Shown: positions 1 to 5,313 of the stretch, piece after piece | Numbering within the stretch: the first letter of the stretch is position 1 | How the letters are laid out: each line of letters begins with the position of its first letter | Assembly (NCBI GenBank): GCA_011524785.1 | Contig: WTJQ01000005.1 | Location: 1-5,313 of the forward strand | Origin: Planctomycetota bacterium | GTDB lineage: Bacteria; Planctomycetota; UBA1135; GCA-002686595 | Direction of reading: 5' to 3' | DNA length: 5,313 nt | Made by a program: the position numbers and the translations under genes | The notes under the pieces: generated by a model | The model's database searches: none | What the model was told of the DNA's origin: nothing | Seen by the model: the letters and a program-made list of their open reading frames with translations, nothing else

Positions 1-414
1 ACGCCGATCGGGGGTGATCCCCCCCTGCAGCAGCGCCGCCAGCGTGGCGCCCTCCACGTCCCGCACGGTGATCAGGGTCCCCTGGTCCACGCCGTACTCG
101 CGATGCCGCGCGGGGTCCTCGGTCACGAGGTCGAGCGTGGACAGCGAGGCCAGCCGGGTCAGCAGGTCCTCGGCCAGGCTGCCCTGCGCGGCGTAGCCCA
201 GCGTCGAGGGCAGGGTCCAGGCGCCGCCCTCGCGGCGCAGGACGAGGGGCTCCGTCCCATCCGCGCGCAGCTCGACCTCCACGGCCGCGGCGACGTCGAG
301 GCCCGGGAGCAGCGGGCCGATCGCGCGCGACGGCCCTCCGCCGGGCAGCGTCAAGAGGTCGAGGACCACGAGGCCCGCGAGGAGCAGCCCCAGGAGCGCG
401 TTGCGGCGGCTCAT
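1..414 (-). CDS. DUF4340-like membrane-anchored protein, N-terminal part (C-terminus beyond window)
   Basis: The 138 visible residues begin MSRRNALLGLLLAGLVVLDL, a short basic end followed by one hydrophobic helix (about residues 6-22) that should act as a membrane anchor or uncleaved signal. The rest would lie outside the cytoplasm. Residues 55-135 follow the usual DUF4340 pattern: a segment with GGAWTLPS (63-70), a helical stretch that counts off residues (81-92), a 'DLVTEDPARHREYGVD' block (95-110), and a beta-rich ITV..VEG..LA.LL segment (115-129). DUF4340 proteins commonly sit beside GldG-type genes; their biochemical role is unknown. The ATG at 414 overlaps the TGA of the GldG-like gene by four bases (ATGA), with a weak GAGAGG ribosome site eight bases upstream, which supports this start and coupling to the operon. 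No stop is reached before the window edge. The domain was assigned by eye, not by a profile search. Confidence 0.8.
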   Translation of the reverse strand, partial: MSRRNALLGLLLAGLVVLDLLTLPGGGPSRAIGPLLPGLDVAAAVEVELRADGTEPLVLRREGGAWTLPSTLGYAAQGSLAEDLLTRLASLSTLDLVTEDPARHREYGVDQGTLITVRDVEGATLAALLQGGITPDRR

Positions 415-2267
415 CGGCGACGCCTCTCGCGCTGGTTCCAGAGCAGTCCGAAGAGGAGCACCACGCCGAGACTCGTCCCCACCGGCGCAGCCATCAGGCT
501 CCAGCGGGCCGCCTCGGCCCTCCGCTCGGCGTCGGCTCGTCGGCGCGCACGGTCGGACAGCTCGGCCACGGTGTCGTGCAGGCCCGCATCGAGCAGGCCC
601 TCGGCATCGAGCTCCTCCTCGAGGAGATCACGGAGGGGGCGAGCACGCGGCAGGCGCGAGCGCAGGGAGATGAGGTCCTCGTCGGCGAGCAGCCAGTCGA
701 GGAGGTTCTCGAACAGCAGCAGCGCGCGCGGCTCGAGGCCCGGAAGCAGCTCGTAGGGGTCCGGGTCGCGCACGAAGTCCGCGTCCCCCACGAGCACGAC
801 CCGCGCCTCCGAGGCGGCGTCCAGCACCGGCTCGTCGGTGGTCTCGGCACTCGTGCCGCTCCCCCCCACCAGGTCCAGGGGCGCGGGCGCGCCGCGCCGG
901 AAGGGCGAGGGCAGGCGGCCCGTCAGGACCGTGGCCAGGGCGGAGCGCACGCGCGGGTCGCGGCGGAGGGTGGCCGTGCGCGCCTCGAGGACCGAGGCGT
1001 CCTTGACCAGGGCCTCGACGAGCTCGACCACCCAGGCCTCGTCCGAGGAGTGGATGGGGTCGAGGCGCGTGACGCCCTCGGGCGGCTCCGCCTCGGCGAA
1101 GGGCTGGGCCCAGCCGAAGGCGATGCCCTCCAGGCCCGCCGTGGGCGGGAACGTCGCGCTCATGCCGTCGCGCGCCACCTCGACGATCGCGGGGCTGCGG
1201 AGCTCCTCGCGGCGCGCGCTCCCCGTCGGGCGTCCGTCGGCGCCGAGCTGCGAGACCAGGACGCCGCGCTCTCCGGCCCACGCCGCGTCCCACACGTGAC
1301 CGGGCACGAGCGGCGCGCCCCAGGAGCGCGTCAGGGCCTCGAAGCCGGTCGGGGACGGCGGGTCGCCGCGCATCGCGTGGACCGCGCGCTGTCCCTCCGC
1401 GTGGGCGTGCATCTGCACCGAGTCCAGGAGCAGCAGGGCGGGCGTGCCCCGCTGGATGGCCTGCTCCACGGCGAAGACCGCGCGCGGGTGCCAGGCCAGG
1501 GGCTGGACCACCACCAGCGCGTCCAGGTCCTCCGGCACCGCCTCGCCCGCCTCGAGCTCGGCGGAGTCCACGGCGACGAGGTCGAGCCGCCGCCCGAGCT
1601 GGCGACGGAGCCCGTGGAACGAGCCGAGCTGCCACGAGCTGCGCGGGTCGCTGTCGAAGCGCTCGCCGGCCCAGCCGACGCGCGGGCGGCGATCGCGGAG
1701 CATGCGCGCCACGGCCCCGACCACGTCGGCCTCCAGCGTCCAGGGATCCGCCCAGGCCACGCGCTCAGTGCGGCCCCGGTAGCGCAGGAGGAGGCTGCGG
1801 TGGACGAGCTGGCGCGAGAGGCCGGTGCCCTGGGCCGCCTGGACGGGGCGGGCCTGGAGGCCGTGCGTCCGGGCGTCGAGCTCGGCCTGGCTGTCCACCG
1901 AGGGGTCCCGGACGTCGACGAGCATGCGGCCGCCGGCCAGCGCGCGCAGCTCCTCGAGCTGGGCCTCCACGCGGGCCTTCTCGATGGCCGCGCGCCCCGA
2001 CTCGATCTCCGCCGTGAAGAAGGCGTGCACCGAGAGGGTGTCCTCGAGCTGGCCGAGCACGCGCGCGGTCACCGGGCTCAGGCCGTACAGCCCGTCCTCC
2101 GAGTAGTCCACGCGAGCGGACGGGACGCGGCCCACGAGGCGGTCGACCTCGATCACCACCCCGAGCACCAGCAGCGTGGTCAGGAGCAGCCCGGAGCTGG
2201 CCCGCCCGGATCGGCAGCGCATCGAGGAGCCGAGCCTGGTCCTTCGCGCCATCCTCGAGCTGCGCAT
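411..2267 (-). CDS. gldG: GldG-like ABC transporter auxiliary (substrate-binding-like) membrane protein
   Basis: A 618-residue protein, near or slightly above the usual length of GldG-type ABC auxiliary proteins. The N-terminus is basic, followed by one membrane helix (about 25-46). After it comes the family hallmark 'DYSEDGLYGLSPVTARVL' (54-71), then a beta strand ending 'VHAFFTAE' (80-87). The long middle part is predicted to be extracytoplasmic alpha/beta, with 'RPRVGWAGER' (194-203) and 'DALVVVQP' (249-256) strands typical of the ABC_transp_aux region. Residues 490-501 (VVLVGDADFVRD) and 520-538 (ENLLDWLLADEDLISLRSR) match the conserved C-terminal part. A charged helical linker (about 542-588) precedes a second membrane helix (590-609) and a basic cytoplasmic tail, so both ends are inside. 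The start ATG shares one base with the permease TGA (TGATG) and has GGAGGG seven bases upstream. The reading frame stays open another 858 bases upstream, but that stretch is the shadow of the permease gene. The symbol is by family resemblance; no gliding role is implied. Confidence 0.87.
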   Translation of the reverse strand: MRSSRMARRTRLGSSMRCRSGRASSGLLLTTLLVLGVVIEVDRLVGRVPSARVDYSEDGLYGLSPVTARVLGQLEDTLSVHAFFTAEIESGRAAIEKARVEAQLEELRALAGGRMLVDVRDPSVDSQAELDARTHGLQARPVQAAQGTGLSRQLVHRSLLLRYRGRTERVAWADPWTLEADVVGAVARMLRDRRPRVGWAGERFDSDPRSSWQLGSFHGLRRQLGRRLDLVAVDSAELEAGEAVPEDLDALVVVQPLAWHPRAVFAVEQAIQRGTPALLLLDSVQMHAHAEGQRAVHAMRGDPPSPTGFEALTRSWGAPLVPGHVWDAAWAGERGVLVSQLGADGRPTGSARREELRSPAIVEVARDGMSATFPPTAGLEGIAFGWAQPFAEAEPPEGVTRLDPIHSSDEAWVVELVEALVKDASVLEARTATLRRDPRVRSALATVLTGRLPSPFRRGAPAPLDLVGGSGTSAETTDEPVLDAASEARVVLVGDADFVRDPDPYELLPGLEPRALLLFENLLDWLLADEDLISLRSRLPRARPLRDLLEEELDAEGLLDAGLHDTVAELSDRARRRADAERRAEAARWSLMAAPVGTSLGVVLLFGLLWNQRERRRR

Positions 2268-3016
2268 CAGGCGTCCCTCCGACGCTCGACCACGGCCGCG
2301 TTCAGGACGAGGCCCGCGGCGATCAGGCTCACGAAGTACAGCCCGTCGCGCAGGTCCACCACGCCGCGGGCCGCGCTCCCGAGGAAGCGTGCCGCGGGGG
2401 TGAGCCGGTCCAGCGCCCCGGCGAGGCTCGCGGGGAAGACCTCGACCACGAGGCGCAGGAGCCACAGCGAGAGGAGGGCGAGCGAGCCCAGCAGGAAGGC
2501 CACCAGCGGGTCGCTGGCCAGGGCGCTGATCCACAGGGCCAGCGCCACGTAGGCCGCGCCCAGCAGGATGGCTCCGCCGAGGCCGACCCACACCGTGGAC
2601 CAGTCCAGGTCCCCCAGCTGGCCGACGGTCACGGCGACCGGGAGCACGAGGAGGAGCAGCAGCAGGCCGACGAGGGCGGCGTGCGCGACGAACTTGCCCA
2701 GCACGATCTGGCCGACCCGCAGCGGGTAGGTGAGGAACAGCTCCTCGGTGCCCGCGCGGCGCTCCTCGGTCCAGGAGTTCATGCACAGGGCGGGGACCAG
2801 CAGGCCGAGGCTCAGCGGCAGCCAGGCGAAGAGGACGACCAGGTTGGCCTCGCCCCCCTCCCACAGGCTGGGGAGCGGCACGCGGCCCACGGGCAGGCCC
2901 ACGAGGAAGAACAGCCCCGCGGACGCCACGACGAAGATCCCGATGACCGCGTAGGCCACGGGCGACTCGAACGCGGAGCGCAGCTCGCGGCCCGCGATGG
3001 CGAGGACGCTCCTCAC
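2267..3016 (-). CDS. gldF: ABC-2-type transporter permease, GldF-like
   Basis: A 249-residue integral membrane protein, a typical length for GldF-type permeases. About six hydrophobic helices are visible, near residues 20-41, 57-79, 108-132, 141-163, 170-193 and 222-243. Between helices 2 and 3 lies the conserved cytoplasmic coupling segment 'SWTEERRAGTEELFLTYPLR' (81-100) followed by 'VGQIVLGKF', the best family marker; it resembles the EE(K/R)R.GT.E.L...P motif of ABC-2 permeases. The last helix is preceded by 'RGVVDLRDGLYF', also typical. It probably forms the membrane channel energised by the ATPase encoded just upstream. GTG at 3016 is chosen because it overlaps the ATPase TGA by four bases (GTGA) and follows a purine-rich GAGGAGGAGG ribosome site. 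The open frame continues upstream to 3379, but that is antisense-like low-complexity sequence inside the ATPase gene. Only one permease is present, so it probably works as a homodimer. Confidence 0.9.
   Translation of the reverse strand: MRSVLAIAGRELRSAFESPVAYAVIGIFVVASAGLFFLVGLPVGRVPLPSLWEGGEANLVVLFAWLPLSLGLLVPALCMNSWTEERRAGTEELFLTYPLRVGQIVLGKFVAHAALVGLLLLLLVLPVAVTVGQLGDLDWSTVWVGLGGAILLGAAYVALALWISALASDPLVAFLLGSLALLSLWLLRLVVEVFPASLAGALDRLTPAARFLGSAARGVVDLRDGLYFVSLIAAGLVLNAAVVERRRDA
2275..2280 (-). promoter_or_regulatory. Ribosome binding site deciding the GldG-like start
   Basis: On the minus strand GGAGGG lies seven bases before the ATG at 2267, inside the end of the permease gene. Together with the TGATG stop/start overlap it fixes the start, even though the frame stays open far upstream. 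Confidence 0.7.
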
Positions 3017-4017
3017 GCGACCTCCTCCTCGGCGGGTCCGCCGCGCGTGCGGCTGAGGAAGATCTGCTCGAGCGTCGCGAGCTCGTGCCGCAGCTCCAGC
3101 AGCGGCCAGCCGCGCGAGCGGGCAAGGTCCTGGACCTCGGCGGCGGCCTCGCGGCGCGAGCCGACGACGAGGGCGCAGCGGGCCATGCCCCCGCGCAGGG
3201 GCGGCACGTCCACGGCCTCGCGCACGCCGTCGAGTCCCGCGAGGGCCGCGGCCAGGTCCGCGCCGCCGGGGCCGTCCGCGACCTCCACGACCAGGCGCTC
3301 GCCCTCGGCGGCCGCGAGCTCCTCGGGCGTGCCGTCCGCCACCAGGCGCCCGCCCGAGAGGATCAGGACCCTGCGGCACACCTCCTCGACCTCGGGCAGC
3401 ACGTGGGTCGACAGCAGGACGGTCTTGTCCTGGGCGAGGCGTGCGACCAGGTCGCGGATGCGGACGATCTCGCGCGGATCGAGGCCGCTGGTGGGCTCGT
3501 CGAGGACGAGCACGTCGGGGTCGTGGACCAGGGCCTGGGCCAGGCCGACGCGCTGGCGGTAGCCCTTGGACAGGGTGTGGATCCGCCGGTGCGCGTAGCC
3601 CTCGAGGTCGCAGCGGTCGACCACGCGCGCCACGGCGTCCCGGCGCGCCCCGCCCGCGAGCCCGTGGAGGGTGGCGGCGAGGTCGAGGAAGCGATCGACG
3701 CGCATCTCCCGGTGCAGCGGCGTGTGCTCGGGCAGGTACCCGAGGCGCCGCCTGGCGGCCGGGTCGCTCACCTCCAGACCGGCCAGCCGCGCGGCGCCGG
3801 TGTCCGGGCGCAGGTAGCCGGTGAGCATGCGCATCGTGGTGCTCTTGCCCGCGCCGTTGGGACCGAGGAAGCCCACCAGCTCGCCGCGCCGCACCTGGAA
3901 GCCCACGTCCTGCACCGCCCGCACGGGACCGAAGCCCTTGGACAGGCCCTCGGCCTCCACCAGCACCTCCCCGGCGGGGGCAGGGGCGGCTTCGAGGGAG
4001 GGCTTCACGGGTTCCAT
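3013..4017 (-). CDS. gldA: ABC transporter ATP-binding protein, GldA-like
   Basis: A 334-residue cytoplasmic ATPase that should power the permease encoded next. Motifs in order: Walker A GPNGAGKST (52-60), the Q-loop region LGYLPEHTP (92-100), the ABC signature LSKGYRQR (149-156), Walker B with the catalytic glutamate VLVLDEPTSGLD (169-180), D-loop GLDP (178-181) and H-loop STH (His205). At the Q-loop the usual glutamine is glutamate (Glu97), a variant common in GldA-type and related ABC-2 ATPases ('YLPE'). Residues about 243-334 form an additional C-terminal domain ending 'HELATLEQIFLSRT', typical of this subfamily. It is the first gene of the four-gene operon. ATG at 4017 is the first plausible start; a GTG three codons later is an alternative. 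No good Shine-Dalgarno sequence is seen, and a -10-like TAGACT lies 21 bases upstream, implying a very short leader. The N-terminal 15-20 residues are Pro/Ala/Glu rich and probably disordered. The ABC ATPase assignment is very sure, the GldA subfamily somewhat less so. Confidence 0.94.
   Translation of the reverse strand: MEPVKPSLEAAPAPAGEVLVEAEGLSKGFGPVRAVQDVGFQVRRGELVGFLGPNGAGKSTTMRMLTGYLRPDTGAARLAGLEVSDPAARRRLGYLPEHTPLHREMRVDRFLDLAATLHGLAGGARRDAVARVVDRCDLEGYAHRRIHTLSKGYRQRVGLAQALVHDPDVLVLDEPTSGLDPREIVRIRDLVARLAQDKTVLLSTHVLPEVEEVCRRVLILSGGRLVADGTPEELAAAEGERLVVEVADGPGGADLAAALAGLDGVREAVDVPPLRGGMARCALVVGSRREAAAEVQDLARSRGWPLLELRHELATLEQIFLSRTRGGPAEEEVA
3021..3030 (-). promoter_or_regulatory. 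Ribosome binding site deciding the permease GTG start
   Basis: On the minus strand this reads GAGGAGGAGG, ending four bases before the GTG at 3016; the AGGAGG within it at 3029-3024 has a seven-base spacing. It lies within the last codons of the ATPase gene (Glu-Glu-Glu) and supports GTG as the permease start despite the longer open frame upstream. Confidence 0.75.
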
Positions 4018-4028
4018 GCGCAGGGAGT

Positions 4029-4063
4029 CCGGCCCGGGAGTCTAGCAGGGGCGTGCGGGCCGG
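4029..4063. repeat. 8-bp inverted repeat in the divergent intergenic region
   Basis: CCGGCCCG (4029-4036) and CGGGCCGG (4056-4063) are perfect reverse complements separated by 19 bases. The spacer holds the candidate -10 of the minus-strand operon. It could be a regulator-binding site or a hairpin, but in sequence this rich in G and C an 8-bp pair can arise by chance. Confidence 0.3.
4039..4044 (-). promoter_or_regulatory. Candidate -10 element of the ABC transporter operon
   Basis: Read on the minus strand this is TAGACT, a TAnnnT hexamer lying 21 bases before the ATPase ATG. Initiation about seven bases downstream would give a leader of roughly 14 bases. It is one of the few AT-containing spots in the intergenic region. 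No -35 match is evident. It lies inside the arms of the inverted repeat at 4029-4063. Confidence 0.35.
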
Positions 4064-4076
4064 GGATCGGCCCCCC

Positions 4077-4082
4077 TACCAT
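4077..4082 (+). promoter_or_regulatory. Candidate -10 element of the radical SAM gene (leaderless)
   Basis: TACCAT fits the TAnnnT core of a bacterial -10 hexamer. It is followed by exactly seven bases and then the ATG at 4090, so transcription would begin at or next to that start codon. It overlaps the earlier ATG at 4081, which could then not be on the transcript. No convincing -35 hexamer is seen 16-18 bases upstream. The same arrangement recurs at 5059-5074, which raises confidence. Confidence 0.5.
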
Positions 4083-4089
4083 GCCGCCC

Positions 4090-5025
4090 ATGGCCCCCGA
4101 TCCGCGCTTCCGAGCCCTCGCCCCCTGGCTGCGGGAGCGCTTCGGTCAGCCGGTCCATCGCGTGGCCCTGGACGCTGGCTCGACCTGCCCCAACCGTGAC
4201 GGAACGCGCGGCTTCGGGGGCTGCACCTACTGCGACGTCGAGGGCTCGGGGACCGGAGCCCTGCGCACGGGGAGCGAGCTGGCCGAGCAGCTGGAGGCTG
4301 GCCTAGCACGCATCGCACGCCGGTCGAAGCGCGGTGAGGAGGTCGGCGCGATCGCCTACCTGCAGAGCTACACCAACACCTACGGCGGGACCGAACGCGT
4401 CGAGGAGCTGCTGGGCGCCGTCGAGCCGCACCTGGGCGGCCGCGTGCGGTGCGTGGCCGTCGCCACCCGGCCCGACTGCCTCGACGAGGGCAGCCTCGAC
4501 CTGCTGCGCGCGCTCGGGACCCGCGTCCCGGTCTGGCTGGAGCTCGGCCTGGAGTCGGCCAGTGATCAGGTGCTGCTCGACATCAATCGCCTGCACACCC
4601 TCGCCGAGTTCGAGGACGCCGTCGCGCGTGCTCACGCGGCCGGCCTGGAGACCATCGGGCACGCGATCCTCGGGCTGCCCGGGGACGGCCTCGAGGGCGC
4701 CCACGCCACGGCCGCGGCCCTGCGGGATGCCGGCTGCGCGGGGGTCAAGGTCCACCACCTCATGGTGCTGCGCAAGACGCAGATGGCCCACCAGTGGCGC
4801 GAGGGCAGCCTCGAGGTCCTCACGGCCGAGCAGTACGTGGAGTGGCTCGCGGACTTCGTGGAGCGACTCGGGCCCGACCAGGTCCTCCACCGGGTCACGG
4901 GGGAGGCGCCCCCCGAGAAGCTGCTCGCGCCGCAGTGGGAGCTGCACAAGACGGCGGTTCGCGATCGGCTGACCCGCACGCTGGAGGCCCGAGGCACTCG
5001 CCAGGGCTCGCTGGCCAGCGCCTGA
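4090..5025 (+). CDS. yhcC: Radical SAM protein, YhcC/YtqA family (TIGR01212-like)
   Basis: A 311-residue enzyme from this start, the usual family size. Close to the N-terminus lies 'STCPNRDGTRGFGGCTYC', whose three cysteines in C-x11-C-x2-C spacing should bind the SAM-cleaving [4Fe-4S] cluster; this widened first gap is characteristic of the family. Later family blocks, numbered from this start: AYLQSYTNTYGG (89-100), VATRPDC (124-130), WLELGLES (149-156), HAILGLPGDG (191-200), VKVHHLMVLRKTQMA (219-233) and APQWELHK (280-287). The fold is Elp3-like with the family's own C-terminal extension. The E. coli member YhcC is poorly characterised; as I recall, B. subtilis YtqA has been linked to wobble-uridine (mnm5-type) tRNA modification. 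An in-frame ATG at 4081 is the other possible start, adding MPP. I prefer 4090 because a TACCAT hexamer ends seven bases before it, as at the next gene, and neither ATG has a Shine-Dalgarno sequence. The gene is divergent from the ABC operon and probably functionally unrelated. Confidence 0.93.
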   Translation: MAPDPRFRALAPWLRERFGQPVHRVALDAGSTCPNRDGTRGFGGCTYCDVEGSGTGALRTGSELAEQLEAGLARIARRSKRGEEVGAIAYLQSYTNTYGGTERVEELLGAVEPHLGGRVRCVAVATRPDCLDEGSLDLLRALGTRVPVWLELGLESASDQVLLDINRLHTLAEFEDAVARAHAAGLETIGHAILGLPGDGLEGAHATAAALRDAGCAGVKVHHLMVLRKTQMAHQWREGSLEVLTAEQYVEWLADFVERLGPDQVLHRVTGEAPPEKLLAPQWELHKTAVRDRLTRTLEARGTRQGSLASA

Positions 5026-5058
5026 GCCTCGCCCCTGGCTCGATCCCCTCCCCCTCCC

Positions 5059-5064
5059 TACCCT
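5059..5064 (+). promoter_or_regulatory. Candidate -10 element of the secreted-protein gene (leaderless)
   Basis: TACCCT, preceded by a C/T-rich run, is followed by seven bases (CGGGGCC) and ATG at 5072. The hexamer type and spacing match those before the radical SAM gene. No clear -35 element is seen; the upstream stretch 5043-5058 is nearly all pyrimidine. The match covers few fixed positions, so the repeated geometry is the main support. Confidence 0.45.
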
Positions 5065-5071
5065 CGGGGCC

Positions 5072-5313
5072 ATGGGAACCCCTCGCCCGTGCCATGGCCT
5101 GCAGCGCCTCCCGAGCGCGCTCCTCCTCGCCCTCGGCCTGACCTCGTCGGCTGCCGCCCAGGGCCTCCTGCAGGACGACGGACTGTTCCTGCGTCCGGAC
5201 GACGAGCCGCCCGTCGGCGTGCTCGGCGCCGCGGCGGCCGCGGCCGGCGACCTCACCTTCACCTGGAACTGGGAGGGCGTGGAGCGCTCGGGGGTCCGCA
5301 TCGGGGACGAGGC
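5072..5313 (+). CDS. Secreted protein of unknown function, N-terminal part (C-terminus beyond window)
   Basis: Eighty full codons are visible and the frame is open to the window edge. The N-terminus MGTPRPCHGLQRLPSALLLA continues through LGLTSSAAAQG, a standard Sec signal peptide: a positively charged region, a hydrophobic core (about residues 15-24) and a probable signal peptidase I site after Ala-Ala-Ala (about residue 29), giving a mature N-terminus starting Gln-Gly. The first mature residues are acidic (LLQDDGLFLRPDDEPP), then a short alanine run (about 53-58), then GDLTFTWNWEGVERSGVRIG, which looks like beta-rich, aromatic sequence. No family is recognised from this fragment. The Cys at residue 7 precedes the hydrophobic core, so it is not a lipobox. 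There is no Shine-Dalgarno sequence; a TACCCT hexamer ends seven bases before the ATG, suggesting a leaderless transcript. It lies 46 bases after the radical SAM stop, so read-through from that gene is also possible. Confidence 0.72.
   Translation, partial: MGTPRPCHGLQRLPSALLLALGLTSSAAAQGLLQDDGLFLRPDDEPPVGVLGAAAAAAGDLTFTWNWEGVERSGVRIGDE

Noticed and set aside
576..2552. 658-residue open frame on the plus strand, antisense to the GldG-like gene
   Set aside because: It mirrors the minus-strand gene's codon pattern in GC-rich DNA. The translation is a low-complexity Arg/Ala/Gly/Glu/His mix without hydrophobic helices or motifs, while the minus strand gives a recognisable protein.
2642..2668. 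Repeated GAGCA/GGAGGAGCAGCAG-like tract
   Set aside because: On the coding strand it encodes the leucine-rich third membrane helix of the permease (about residues 116-124), so the repetition follows from CTG/CTC codons.
2268..3125. 286-codon in-frame extension upstream of the GldG-like start
   Set aside because: It overlaps the permease gene entirely, is Arg/Pro/Gly rich without motifs, and the TGATG junction with a GGAGGG site gives a better start at 2267.
3017..3379. 121-codon in-frame extension upstream of the permease GTG
   Set aside because: It lies within the ATPase coding region and is low-complexity. The first membrane helix and the strong ribosome site place the start at 3016.
3085..4080. 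Long upstream in-frame extension of the radical SAM gene
   Set aside because: This part is antisense to the ABC ATPase, which has all its motifs intact. The extension is compositionally biased, and the family match begins only after 4090.
5026..5071. Possible terminator between the radical SAM and secreted-protein genes
   Set aside because: The 46 bases are mostly pyrimidine, with no stable stem followed by a T run. No intrinsic terminator can be supported.
5228..5247. GC-rich alanine-codon run that looks like a simple repeat
   Set aside because: It encodes a short alanine stretch in the secreted protein and reflects codon bias; it has no regular repeat unit beyond the codons themselves.
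4303..5301. 332-residue minus-strand open frame opposite the radical SAM gene
   Set aside because: It is the antisense shadow of a confidently identified enzyme; no family motif is seen in its translation.

Overview
This is a GC-rich (by eye around 70% or more) bacterial chromosomal segment with tightly packed genes and no tRNA, rRNA, CRISPR array, insertion sequence or other mobile-element signal. The phylum cannot be fixed from this sequence. High GC, a GldA/GldF/GldG-type ABC cassette followed by a DUF4340-type gene, and apparently leaderless single genes would fit Planctomycetota, Myxococcota or another GC-rich environmental lineage; this is inference only.

Left three quarters (1-4017), minus strand: one operon read right to left. 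It encodes an ABC ATPase (GldA-like, 3013-4017), an ABC-2-type six-helix permease (GldF-like, 2267-3016), a membrane-anchored periplasmic auxiliary protein (GldG-like, 411-2267) and the N-terminal part of a DUF4340-like membrane-anchored protein (1-414, cut by the window edge). The three gene junctions overlap by 4, 1 and 4 bases, so the genes are very probably translationally coupled and their products probably form one envelope transport complex. The substrate is not evident. The Gld names come from gliding Bacteroidota, but this cassette is widespread in non-gliders, so motility should not be inferred.

Middle (4018-4080): a 63-base divergent intergenic region with -10-like hexamers facing both ways and an 8-bp inverted repeat that flanks the operon's -10 candidate.

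Right quarter, plus strand: a complete radical SAM protein of the YhcC/YtqA family (about 4090-5025), then the start of a secreted protein with a clear signal peptide (5072 to the window end, partial). Both plus-strand genes share the same arrangement: a TACCNT hexamer, exactly seven bases, then ATG. This suggests leaderless transcripts and moves the preferred radical SAM start to the second ATG. Internal operon genes instead have Shine-Dalgarno sequences, strong for the permease and GldG genes and weak for the DUF4340-like gene.

I did not find a convincing previously undescribed system. The most useful observations are the leaderless-start pattern, the coupled four-gene cassette, and the radical SAM enzyme standing apart from any obvious pathway partner.
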